Below are positions 1-6,454 of a stretch of 64,000 nucleotides of DNA, piece after piece; the first letter of the stretch is position 1, and each line of letters begins with the position of its first letter. Source of the DNA: Chloroflexota bacterium (GTDB lineage Bacteria; Chloroflexota; Dormibacteria; Dormibacterales; Dormibacteraceae); contig VBIW01000043.1 in NCBI GenBank assembly GCA_005880915.1, forward strand, positions 62,001 to 126,000. Reading direction: 5' to 3'. The translations under genes were made by a program, and so were the position numbers. Below the pieces are notes generated by a model that saw only the letters and a program-made list of their open reading frames with translations, was not told where the DNA came from and made no database searches.

Positions 1-1
1 C

Positions 2-247
2 GCTGTGCACACCGCGGCTCGTGTGTGCTTTGCCGCCCACGGCGGGCAGATCCTGCTTACGCAGTCGACACAGGACGCAATTGGCGGGTCGGTGCCGGCC
101 GGCATCCGGTTCAGAAGTCTCGGCTTGCACCAGCTCCAGGGCCTCCCAGAGCCTGAGGCGCTTTTCCAGGCCGAGGCGCCTGATCTGGTCTCCGACTTCC
201 CTCCTCCAAGAACCCCCGCGGCGCCGGCGGAGGCAGCAACGAGCTAA
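2..247 (+). CDS. Class III adenylate/guanylate cyclase, C-terminal fragment
   Basis: Only the last 81 codons lie in the window; the gene starts upstream. The residues AVHTAARVCFAAHGGQ match the end of a class III nucleotidyl cyclase catalytic domain, where an N-R-A-A-R segment is usual (here H-T-A-A-R, so the usual Asn and first Arg are replaced). It is followed by the common LGLHQLQGLPEPEALFQ segment found after such domains in actinobacterial-type cyclases. The last 20 residues are Pro/Ala-rich and probably disordered. The family makes cAMP or cGMP; this copy may be catalytically weak if the Asn/Arg replacements are real. The next gene encodes a cyclic-nucleotide-binding domain, which suggests a linked signalling pair. 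Confidence 0.75.
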   Translation, partial: AVHTAARVCFAAHGGQILLTQSTQDAIGGSVPAGIRFRSLGLHQLQGLPEPEALFQAEAPDLVSDFPPPRTPAAPAEAATS

Positions 248-292
248 AACGGGCGCTTGCGTCTTTCCCGGCGACAGCTATCCTGCCGTGTA

Positions 293-709
293 ATGAGCGA
301 CGCCAAGATCGAGGCGCTGAGCAAGGTTCCTCTCTTCGCCCCGTGCAGCCGGAAAGACCTGGAGTTCCTGGTCACGCGCACAGACGAGGTGGATGTTCCG
401 GCGGGCCGCACGCTCATCACCCAGGGCAGGACCGCGGATTCGTTCTATCTCTTGCTCACCGGGGGAGCCACCGTACGGGTCGACGATCACGACCGCCCCG
501 CTCTGGAGCCTGGAAGCTTTTTCGGCGAGATCAGCATGCTCGACCGCGGGCCGGCGACGGCAACCGTCGTCACAAGCGCCCCGTCCAAGCTGATGGTCAT
601 GAGCCACGCGCAGTTTCGCGATGCGATCAGGGCCAACGACCAGCTCCTTTCACAGGTGATGGCTGCGATGGCCGAGCGCCTGCGTCGCGACATGCTCGAG
701 CGCCAGTGA
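293..709 (+). CDS. Cyclic nucleotide-binding domain protein (single CNBD)
   Basis: A 138-residue protein made of one Crp-type cyclic nucleotide-binding domain and little else, with no helix-turn-helix. The ATG at 293 is chosen because the domain begins just after it (MSDAKIEALSKVPLF); an in-frame upstream extension from 257 adds only an arginine-rich stretch. The phosphate-binding cassette reads PGSFFGEISML then DRGPATATV. In functional domains this segment normally has R-T/S-A after the Pro, and here the phosphate-contacting Arg is Ala, so cAMP/cGMP binding is doubtful. It lies 45 bases after a nucleotide cyclase gene. It could be a regulatory adaptor responding to another ligand or a constitutive form. 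Confidence 0.85.
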   Translation: MSDAKIEALSKVPLFAPCSRKDLEFLVTRTDEVDVPAGRTLITQGRTADSFYLLLTGGATVRVDDHDRPALEPGSFFGEISMLDRGPATATVVTSAPSKLMVMSHAQFRDAIRANDQLLSQVMAAMAERLRRDMLERQ

Positions 710-734
710 ATTGATCGGCGTCTAGGAGGAAGCG

Positions 735-1166
735 ATGGCTGGGCAACTTGAGCTGGGCAGCATCCACCACGTGCGGTTGACGGTGACCGATATCGAGAGG
801 AGTCGAGCCTTCTACACCGGCCTATTGGGATTCAACGTCGCTGCCGAGGCGCCGGCGTCGGACGATCCGAAGTCCGATCCGAGCTATCCGGTGCTGTGGG
901 GCGGGTGCGTGATGACGAGGGGCACATACCTTCTGGGCCTTCGTCCGGTGGCGAACAAGGGCGACCGCTTCGACGAGGATCGAGTGGGCCTGGATCACCT
1001 GAGCTTCAGCGTGGAGAGCCGAGCCGCGCTCAATGAGGCGATCCGATTCCTGGACGAGAGCGGCGTGCAGAGGGGAGAGGTCCGCGAGCTGACGTCATTC
1101 GGGATCTGCGTGCTGCCGTTCCGTGATCCCGACAACATTCAACTGGAGCTGACGTCGCCGCTCTGA
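735..1166 (+). CDS. VOC family (glyoxalase/dioxygenase-fold) protein
   Basis: A 143-residue single-domain protein of the vicinal oxygen chelate superfamily. It has the paired beta-alpha-beta-beta-beta modules: the first opens with IHHVRLTVTDIERSRAFYTG and the second with GLDHLSFSV and ends DPDNIQLEL. His of IHH, His of GLDH and Glu of QLEL occupy the usual metal-ligand positions. A strong ribosome-binding site (AGGAGGA, 724-730) lies 4 bases before the ATG, which fixes the start. Members are lyases, dioxygenases or resistance proteins and the substrate cannot be told from sequence. It follows the CNBD gene by 25 bases and may be cotranscribed with it. Confidence 0.85.
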   Translation: MAGQLELGSIHHVRLTVTDIERSRAFYTGLLGFNVAAEAPASDDPKSDPSYPVLWGGCVMTRGTYLLGLRPVANKGDRFDEDRVGLDHLSFSVESRAALNEAIRFLDESGVQRGEVRELTSFGICVLPFRDPDNIQLELTSPL

Positions 1167-1196
1167 GACTCTGGTTTTGTAGGTAGGGTGGTCCGC

Positions 1197-1517
1197 TCAG
1201 CTGCGGGCGGCAGCATCGCGGCGCGCGCGCCCGGCAACCATCCGCAGCTGGAGAAGGCGGGCAGCCCCAAACGTAAAAACGATGAGGGCGCCAAGGATCA
1301 TGGCGAACAACAGAGCCACGGCGAGGGGGAGGTGGCCCGACAAGAACAAGAAGGACACCTCGACGCTTTGCTGGTTCTGCAAGATGAAGACGAGGATCAC
1401 GACCAGCAGCACGAGGCCGACGACAACCGCCGTCCACGCACCGCTGAGTCGCGTGCGGCTTTCACCGGGCAATGCCTCCGATTCAGGGGCGGCGTCAGCC
1501 GGGGGTGTGCTGTCCAC
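1197..1517 (-). CDS. LapA/DUF1049-like membrane protein
   Basis: About 106 residues: a Pro/Glu-rich N-terminus, then two membrane segments (about residues 27-47 and 61-81) joined by a short loop with the QNQQSVEVSFLFLSG pattern typical of the LapA (DUF1049) domain, and a basic C-terminus. The family is linked to envelope assembly; its molecular role outside Enterobacteria is not known. The GTG at 1517 is chosen because it lies two bases after the stop of the upstream 48-codon gene, which suggests translational coupling; no good Shine-Dalgarno is present. A longer reading to 1583 adds an unlikely basic extension. Confidence 0.65.
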   Translation of the reverse strand: MDSTPPADAAPESEALPGESRTRLSGAWTAVVVGLVLLVVILVFILQNQQSVEVSFLFLSGHLPLAVALLFAMILGALIVFTFGAARLLQLRMVAGRARRDAAARS

Positions 1518-1519
1518 AG

Positions 1520-1666
1520 TTAGTGGAGGTCCAATAGGCCGCCGGCCACGATGATCGCAACTGCCGACAAACCTGCGATCCAAACCGCGGCGGTGGTCGC
1601 ACGCGAAAGTCGCCAGGCCGCGCGTTGGCTTCGCCTGGCCCGCAGCCGCTGCTCGAGCGTTGCCAC
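1520..1666 (-). CDS. Small single-pass membrane peptide (48 aa)
   Basis: A short open frame of 48 codons starting at GTG. It has a basic, Gln/Arg-rich N-terminal half (LEQRLRARRSQRAAWRLSR) and one hydrophobic segment of about 20 residues (roughly residues 26-45). The stop TAA sits two bases before the GTG of the LapA-like gene, and its own start lies 14 bases after the stop of the helical-protein gene, so it fits neatly into the minus-strand operon. No family is recognised and there is no strong Shine-Dalgarno. It is supported by position and by the membrane-like composition only. Confidence 0.4.
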   Translation of the reverse strand: MATLEQRLRARRSQRAAWRLSRATTAAVWIAGLSAVAIIVAGGLLDLH

Positions 1667-1679
1667 AATGACAACGGGC

Positions 1680-2054
1680 CTATTCAAGCTCTCTCACCCT
1701 CGCCGTCCAGAATCCCAGGCGCTGGCGAAACCTCTCTGCTTGAGCGGCGACCACCGGGACGTTGGTCAGCTCGACTTCGCGCCTCGCCTGTGCGGATTGT
1801 GTGGTCATCAGGTCCTGGATTCGCTCCATGACCTTCTCTTCCATGGTGAGGATCTCCCGATAGATCTTCCTCCAATAGAGCGCTTGCTCCATCGATGCGC
1901 TCTTCGGATCAGCCTCTCCATCCATGGCCTGACTTGCATCGCCACCCCGCGCGGCGGCCACCATATCGGGCCGCAAACGATCGTTGCTGGAAAGCTTCAT
2001 GGCATAGTCTCGCGCCAGCTGCCATAAGAAGGTCAGTAACTTTTCGTTGGTCAC
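1680..2054 (-). CDS. Hypothetical helical protein, coupled to winged-helix regulator
   Basis: A 124-residue soluble protein, rich in Glu, Arg, Gln and Ala and predicted almost entirely helical, with a possible coiled coil near residues 55-85 (the segment YWRKIYREILTMEEKVMERIQD). No domain is recognised. The GTG start overlaps the stop of the upstream regulator gene by four bases (GTGA), so the two are translationally coupled and probably act together. The regulator's N-terminal half is likewise helical, so the two may form a heteromeric helical bundle; that is inference. Confidence 0.65.
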   Translation of the reverse strand: MTNEKLLTFLWQLARDYAMKLSSNDRLRPDMVAAARGGDASQAMDGEADPKSASMEQALYWRKIYREILTMEEKVMERIQDLMTTQSAQARREVELTNVPVVAAQAERFRQRLGFWTARVRELE

Positions 2055-2599
2055 TCGTCTGGGCGGAAGACCAGGGAATAGCCTCGGGCCGGGCGGTTCA
2101 CGAGTTCGGCGGGGATTTCCAGGTCAGCCAGGATCTTGCGGACACGGCGCACGTAGTTGCGTACCTCTTCCGGAAACAGGGCAGGATCGGCCCACGCTCT
2201 ACCCAGCAGCTGGTTCACCGTGAAGAAGCGGTGAGGGTGGTCGATCAGAAACTGAAGCAGCTGGAATTCCCGCTTCGTCAGGTGGCCCTCCCGTCCGCGG
2301 TGGCGGATCAGCTGGCCCTCTGGATCCAGCTGCAGGCCTTGAAGCTCCCACAGGCGCTGGTACCAGAGATCGAGCCGACTTTGATAGCCACGCATCTGGC
2401 CTTCGATGATGGCGAGGTCCGTGGCGGCTGCCTCTTGGGCGACCGGCTGCAGCTTGGGCAGCTCGCGGCGCACCCTGTCGAGGAGGCCGACCTTGAATCG
2501 AATCAGATCGGCGTAAACACCGAGCCAGTGCCTGGCATCCTCCCAATGGGTCGTTCCCAGGTCCTGACCCTCGAGTCCTCGGGAGTTCTCCGGAGCCAT
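2051..2599 (-). CDS. PhoB/OmpR-type winged-helix protein without receiver domain
   Basis: About 182 residues. The C-terminal 85 or so residues form an OmpR/PhoB-type winged helix: LTKREFQLLQFLIDHPHRFF, then the EVRNYVRRVRKIL recognition-helix region and the PARGYSLVF wing. In place of the phospho-receiver domain the N-terminal half is a long helical segment (residues about 20-95) with no Asp phosphorylation site, so activity is not controlled by ordinary two-component phosphotransfer. The ATG at 2599 is used; a GTG at 2608 is also possible. It is the first gene of the minus-strand set ending at 1197. Targets are unknown. Confidence 0.8.
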   Translation of the reverse strand: MAPENSRGLEGQDLGTTHWEDARHWLGVYADLIRFKVGLLDRVRRELPKLQPVAQEAAATDLAIIEGQMRGYQSRLDLWYQRLWELQGLQLDPEGQLIRHRGREGHLTKREFQLLQFLIDHPHRFFTVNQLLGRAWADPALFPEEVRNYVRRVRKILADLEIPAELVNRPARGYSLVFRPDE

Positions 2600-2725
2600 A
2601 CCGATCACGCTACGTATTGGCTATGCGTAACCGCTGGATGGTGAATCGAGACAACTGGCATGCCAATGGCTACCATTGTCCGGCGTTTGTCTTATTTACT
2701 GTCTAATTCCGGGGAGGATGGTGCT

Positions 2726-3601
2726 TTGATTCGAAGTCGTCGCTTGCTGATCTCGGTGTTCCTCGCCGCTCTCGTAGGTGCGATCTGGCCCCTGACCGCT
2801 CTGGCCGCCACCGACCCTGGCTTGGCCTCAGCCGGAAACTTCGCGGTGCTGGCGGGAACGACGGTAACCAACACCGGGCCCAGCTGGATCACCGGCGAAG
2901 TCGGGGTCGCCCCGGGCACTGCGATCGTCGGATTCCCACCCGGAACGTCGGGTCCGCAGCATGCCGGCGACTCGGTAGCCACGACGGCTCAGACCGATCT
3001 CACAGCAGCGTATGGGGCTGCTGTGCAGCCGTGCACCGCCGACTACTCCGGCGTGAACCTCGGTGGCTTGACACTGGGGCCCGGAGTCTATTGCCAGACG
3101 ACGGCGCCGACCTTGACCGGGACGCTCACCTTGAACGGCTCGGGCATCTACATCTTTTTGATTGGGACCACCGCAACTCCGACGACTCTTGTCACGGCCT
3201 CTAGTTCGAGAGTCATCCTCATCGGGGGAGCACAGCCGTGCCAGGTCTTCTGGCGGGTGACAAGCTCTGCCACCATCGCGACTTCGACGACGTTCGTCGG
3301 GACGATCATGGCCAACATCGCAATCGCGATGCAGACCGGGGCAACCCTGAACGGCAGGGCTCTAGCCAGGACCGCAGCGGTGACTCTGGACACCAACCGC
3401 ATAATCCAGCCGAGCGGATGCGGTTACGGCGTGCCTACATACGTCGCCCCGCCCTCCGGCAACGTGCTGCCGGCCACGCTGGGGGTACCCTCTGAGCTTA
3501 TGGCGGAGGTGCCGTGGTTGCTGGTGATCGCGAGCGGCAGCGGAATCGCGGTTGTTGCGTTGGGCGTCAGCAGCCGGAGGCGCCGCCGCCGCAACGCGTA
3601 G
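2726..3601 (+). CDS. Secreted DUF3494 ice-binding family protein with C-terminal anchor
   Basis: The start is taken as TTG 2726, because a strong Shine-Dalgarno (GGGGAGGA, 2711-2718) lies 7 bases upstream and the product then begins with a clean signal peptide (IRSRRLLISVFLAALVGA, cleavage near ALA-ATDPG). The mature part is a right-handed beta-solenoid of the DUF3494 type: LASAGNFAVLAGTTVTNTG near the start, the GVYCQTTAPTLTGTLTL repeat and the FVGTIMANIAIAMQTGATL segment are hallmark positions. Members bind ice crystals and inhibit recrystallisation. The C-terminus has a hydrophobic stretch (about 20 residues) followed by an Arg-rich tail, which resembles a sortase sorting signal but without LPXTG. 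A sortase gene follows 10 bases later. Confidence 0.88.
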   Translation: MIRSRRLLISVFLAALVGAIWPLTALAATDPGLASAGNFAVLAGTTVTNTGPSWITGEVGVAPGTAIVGFPPGTSGPQHAGDSVATTAQTDLTAAYGAAVQPCTADYSGVNLGGLTLGPGVYCQTTAPTLTGTLTLNGSGIYIFLIGTTATPTTLVTASSSRVILIGGAQPCQVFWRVTSSATIATSTTFVGTIMANIAIAMQTGATLNGRALARTAAVTLDTNRIIQPSGCGYGVPTYVAPPSGNVLPATLGVPSELMAEVPWLLVIASGSGIAVVALGVSSRRRRRRNA

Positions 3602-3611
3602 CGGCTGACCG

Positions 3612-4301
3612 ATGACGATTATCGGCCCCGCGCTGAGCCGCCGAGCGCACTTGCTGGTAGGCGAGGTCGCGGGGGCCGGGGTTCTTTTGGCGGCTTTGGT
3701 GATCACGTGGAGCGATGGCACGCCGGTGGACGCCGGCGTCGATTTGCTGCCGCCGGCACCAGTGGTCACAGCTGCAGTTGCGAGTTATGCGGACCCGGCG
3801 CACCTGAGAACCGCCGTCCTTCCTCCGGCGCCGCTTCCAGAAGCACCCGTACCAACCGCCGCGCCGGCGATGATCATCATCCCCTCTTTAAACGTCCACC
3901 GTCCCGTCGAGGCGGTGGGGCTTGACCGCTCGGGGGCGATGGTCGTTACGCAGAATCTCTGGAACGCGGGTTGGTACAAAGGCGGGCCAGTACCCGGAGC
4001 TCCAGGGGACGCGGTGATCGAGGGCCACGTCGGTTACCCCAATGCACCTCTGCTGTTCGGCAAGCTCCACCAGCTCAGCGCGGGGGACAAGATTGTGGTC
4101 GTGCTCGCCGACGGCAGCCGGCGCCTTTTCCTCGTCGATTCCCAGGCCATCTGGCCCGCAGGCTCGGGCCCTCCCGGAATGGGGGAACCGTATGGGCCGG
4201 CGCGGCTCACCCTGATCACCTGCTCCGGGCCGTTCGACGATCACTACAAGACATACGCCGACCGCCTCGCCGTCGAAGCAACCTACGCCGGGCTTGCCTA
4301 A
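3612..4301 (+). CDS. Class F-like sortase
   Basis: A 229-residue sortase with an N-terminal membrane segment (about residues 17-34) and an extracytoplasmic catalytic domain. The catalytic triad is visible: His139 in VIEGHVGYP, Cys204 in LTLITCSGPFD and Arg218 in YADRLAV. The short length, and the linker of Pro/Ala between membrane anchor and domain, fit the class F group of high-GC bacteria. Sortases join secreted proteins to the cell envelope at a sorting motif. The gene follows the ice-binding protein by 10 bases, so that protein is the obvious candidate substrate, although its tail lacks a standard LPXTG. Class E is the main alternative. Confidence 0.88.
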   Translation: MTIIGPALSRRAHLLVGEVAGAGVLLAALVITWSDGTPVDAGVDLLPPAPVVTAAVASYADPAHLRTAVLPPAPLPEAPVPTAAPAMIIIPSLNVHRPVEAVGLDRSGAMVVTQNLWNAGWYKGGPVPGAPGDAVIEGHVGYPNAPLLFGKLHQLSAGDKIVVVLADGSRRLFLVDSQAIWPAGSGPPGMGEPYGPARLTLITCSGPFDDHYKTYADRLAVEATYAGLA

Positions 4302-4382
4302 CATCTCAGCCGGCCCCAGGCGCGGTTACTGCCTTTGTTATGGGCCTCGAGCGATCGTTACCGCAAAGAGGTGACTACATAA

Positions 4383-4769
4383 ATGGCAGTTCAGCAATCG
4401 TCTCCCGTGTCCGCTCCGGCGTCCGCACAACCATCGGTCTCGATGAATGAAGAGGGCCGCTACAACTTTCGCGCCGCGGCCGTGGTCGGATTCATCGTCG
4501 GCGTCGTCGATATCTTCGTCGCCGCGCGCTTCCTGGGCAAGCTACTCGGTGCGTCCGCGCAATCAGCCTTCGTCAACTTCCTTTACGCGGTCAGCGGGCC
4601 GCTCGTTGCGCCATTCCAGGGCATCTTCGGCAACGGCGGATCGAAGGCGAACAGCTTCGAAACCGCTGATCTGGTGGCGATCGTGGTGTACTCGGTGATC
4701 GGCTGGGGACTCGTGATGCTCATCAGAATCGTCACAGCGCCGCGCGGCACCAAACCGGCCACGTCGTGA
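4383..4769 (+). CDS. YggT family membrane protein
   Basis: A 128-residue protein with a Ser/Pro/Ala-rich cytoplasmic N-terminus (about 25 residues) and two to three membrane segments. The spacing of the segment FLYAVSGPLVAPFQGIFG and the final helix with VYSVIGWGLVMLIRI match the YggT family, whose function is poorly known (linked to osmotic or division-related membrane roles in other phyla). An AAGAGGTG Shine-Dalgarno precedes the ATG by about 10 bases. The next gene overlaps its stop by four bases. Confidence 0.75.
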   Translation: MAVQQSSPVSAPASAQPSVSMNEEGRYNFRAAAVVGFIVGVVDIFVAARFLGKLLGASAQSAFVNFLYAVSGPLVAPFQGIFGNGGSKANSFETADLVAIVVYSVIGWGLVMLIRIVTAPRGTKPATS

Positions 4770-5065
4770 GCGACCTGCCGTCCTGGGCGAGGCGGTGGAA
4801 TGGCGCATCCCTGAGGCAGCTCGCTGCCTTGCGGGAACCTAAAAGCTCCAGCCGGTGGCGACTTGTAGGCATGTTCGCGCTCGGGCTCGTCGCGGGGGCG
4901 ATCGGGTCGTACGCGGCAAGGCAGCGTTCACACATCAAGCGTTTCGCCGTTCGCACCCTATCGGTGAGGGATGAAGTGCCGGATGAGTTTGGCGGCGTCG
5001 AGCTTGTGAAACCAAAATCATATCGTTCAAATCACCGCCGTAAGGCGGCCGCGGAGGTTACTTAG
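4766..5065 (+). CDS. Small single-pass membrane protein, unknown function
   Basis: A 99-residue protein with a basic, Trp-containing N-terminal region, one membrane helix (about residues 33-52, LVGMFALGLVAGAIGSYAA) and a highly basic C-terminal tail. The GTG start overlaps the YggT stop (GTGA), which indicates coupled translation. No family is recognised. Its neighbours on both sides are small membrane proteins of stress-related families, so an envelope-stress role is a reasonable guess but not shown. Confidence 0.65.
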   Translation: MSDLPSWARRWNGASLRQLAALREPKSSSRWRLVGMFALGLVAGAIGSYAARQRSHIKRFAVRTLSVRDEVPDEFGGVELVKPKSYRSNHRRKAAAEVT

Positions 5066-5068
5066 CCG

Positions 5069-5329
5069 ATGAGTGGATTTATCGTCTGGATCATCGTCGG
5101 CGGAATCGCCGGGTTCCTGGCCAGCAAGGTGCTGACGGGCAAGGGCATGGGCCTGATCTGGGATATCGTCGTCGGCATCCTGGGTGGCTTCCTTGGCGGG
5201 TGGCTCGCGGGACTTGTCGGCATCGCAGTCAGCAATCTCTTGATTGAAATCGTAGTTGCCTTCGTCGGTGCTGCCATCCTGCTGGTGGTCTTCCGCGCCT
5301 TGACCCATCGGGGGATTCTTCACACTTAG
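5069..5329 (+). CDS. GlsB/YeaQ/YmgE family stress-response membrane protein
   Basis: An 86-residue Gly-rich protein with three hydrophobic segments. The pattern IIVGGIAGFLASKVLTGKG followed by DIVVGILGGFLGGWLAG is diagnostic of the transglycosylase-associated (GlsB/YeaQ/YmgE) family. These small integral membrane proteins are often induced by stress; their biochemistry is unknown. The gene starts three bases after the preceding stop, closing a three-gene set of small membrane proteins. Confidence 0.88.
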   Translation: MSGFIVWIIVGGIAGFLASKVLTGKGMGLIWDIVVGILGGFLGGWLAGLVGIAVSNLLIEIVVAFVGAAILLVVFRALTHRGILHT

Positions 5330-5700
5330 TTAATCGGCGCCCGTGACGGCCCGGCGTCAACTCTCCCTCAACGGGGGCTGTTAGCTACAACCATCCATTC
5401 CACCGATATGGAGGACGTGCGCCAGGCGACCTCCTGTGGCCGGCCGACAAATGGCGACGGCCGAACTTGGTGACGCGCCGCCAGTTGGGTCCGATCCCGA
5501 TTCGGCTAAAGTAGGCGGACTGTGCGTAGTACGGCTGCCCGCGGCCTGGACCTGACCCGACGCCGGGCGATCGACTACGTGCGCTGCGCCAGCTGCTTCT
5601 GTAGCTAGCCGACCTCTCAGACGGGGGTAACCCCAACTGTCCGCGCCCCGGGGCGCGGTCTCGCGAGTCGGCAATTTCAGCTAACGGAGGCGCATTTTCC
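5330..5700 (+). other. Non-coding leader upstream of the sulfate assimilation operon
   Basis: This 371-base stretch has no convincing gene. It holds several strong dyads near its right end: GGGG-TAA-CCCC at about 5624-5634, and an 18-base perfect palindrome CCGCGCCCCGGGGCGCGG at 5641-5658, just before the GGAGG ribosome-binding site of the first sulfur gene. The position suggests a 5' leader with transcriptional or translational control of the operon, or a terminator for the upstream set followed by a promoter. I do not recognise a known SAM or cysteine riboswitch consensus here. Confidence 0.4.
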
Positions 5701-6450
5701 TTGTCGGATCTGCTCGTTGTTCTTTTTGGTTTGGGCGTGGGAGTTTCCGTCGGGCTAACCGGGGTGGGTGGCGGGTCCTTCCTGACGCCGTTCCTCATCC
5801 TCGTCCTTCGTGTCCATCCCGCCGTCGCTGTCGCCACGTCGCTCGTGTTCACCCTGGTCACGCGAGCTGTCGGATCGGTGCAGCACCTGCGTCAGCAGAC
5901 CGTCGACCTCAAAGTGGTTCGCCAGCTCGCCGTTGGCAGCGTTCCCGCAGCCATCGCGGCCTCGTTCGTGCTCGGACGTCTCGCCGGCGGCGGAGGCGGC
6001 TCCGACCACATTCGGGCGCGCTTGATCCAGGCCTGTCTCGTGATCGCGGCGGGCGTGCTCACCTATCGACTTTTTGTGCCTGCACGGCCTGGACACGGCG
6101 ACAACAACCCCATCAAGCTGACTCTGCTCGGCGTCCTGGTCGGCACGATGGTCGCCCTGTCGAGCGTGGGCAGCGGTTCAGTCGCCGTTGCTGGGCTGAT
6201 CGGTCTGACCTCGCTGCCGGTCGCTCGTGTGGTCGGCACTGACATGGTCCACGCCGTGATCCTCGCAGCGGTGGCGGCGCCCCTTGTCCTGCTTCAGACG
6301 GCGTTCGATTTCCACCTCGCGTTCTTGCTCATCCTCGGGTCGCTGCCCGGGGTCGTGATTGGCAGCAAGCTCGCCGTCCGGGTGCCCGAACGGGTGACCC
6401 GTCTGACCGTGACCTTGGCTGTCTGGACCCTTGCCCTCAAGGTGGCCTGA
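5701..6450 (+). CDS. TauE/SafE family sulfite (anion) exporter
   Basis: A 249-residue, roughly eight-helix membrane protein. The N-terminal GLTGVGGGSFLTPFLIL and the second-half repeat GVLVGTMVALSSVGSGSVAVAG are the two inverted halves of the TauE/SafE fold. The start is TTG, supported by a GGAGG about 10 bases upstream. Members move sulfite, sulfoacetate or similar anions; placement at the head of a sulfate assimilation operon suggests sulfite or sulfate movement here. The sulfite reductase gene follows after four bases. Confidence 0.85.
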   Translation: MSDLLVVLFGLGVGVSVGLTGVGGGSFLTPFLILVLRVHPAVAVATSLVFTLVTRAVGSVQHLRQQTVDLKVVRQLAVGSVPAAIAASFVLGRLAGGGGGSDHIRARLIQACLVIAAGVLTYRLFVPARPGHGDNNPIKLTLLGVLVGTMVALSSVGSGSVAVAGLIGLTSLPVARVVGTDMVHAVILAAVAAPLVLLQTAFDFHLAFLLILGSLPGVVIGSKLAVRVPERVTRLTVTLAVWTLALKVA

Positions 6451-6454
6451 CCCG

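Noticed and set aside
5330-5700. SAM or cysteine-responsive riboswitch before the sulfur operon
   Set aside because: Only GC-rich dyads are visible, with no match to a riboswitch consensus I know.
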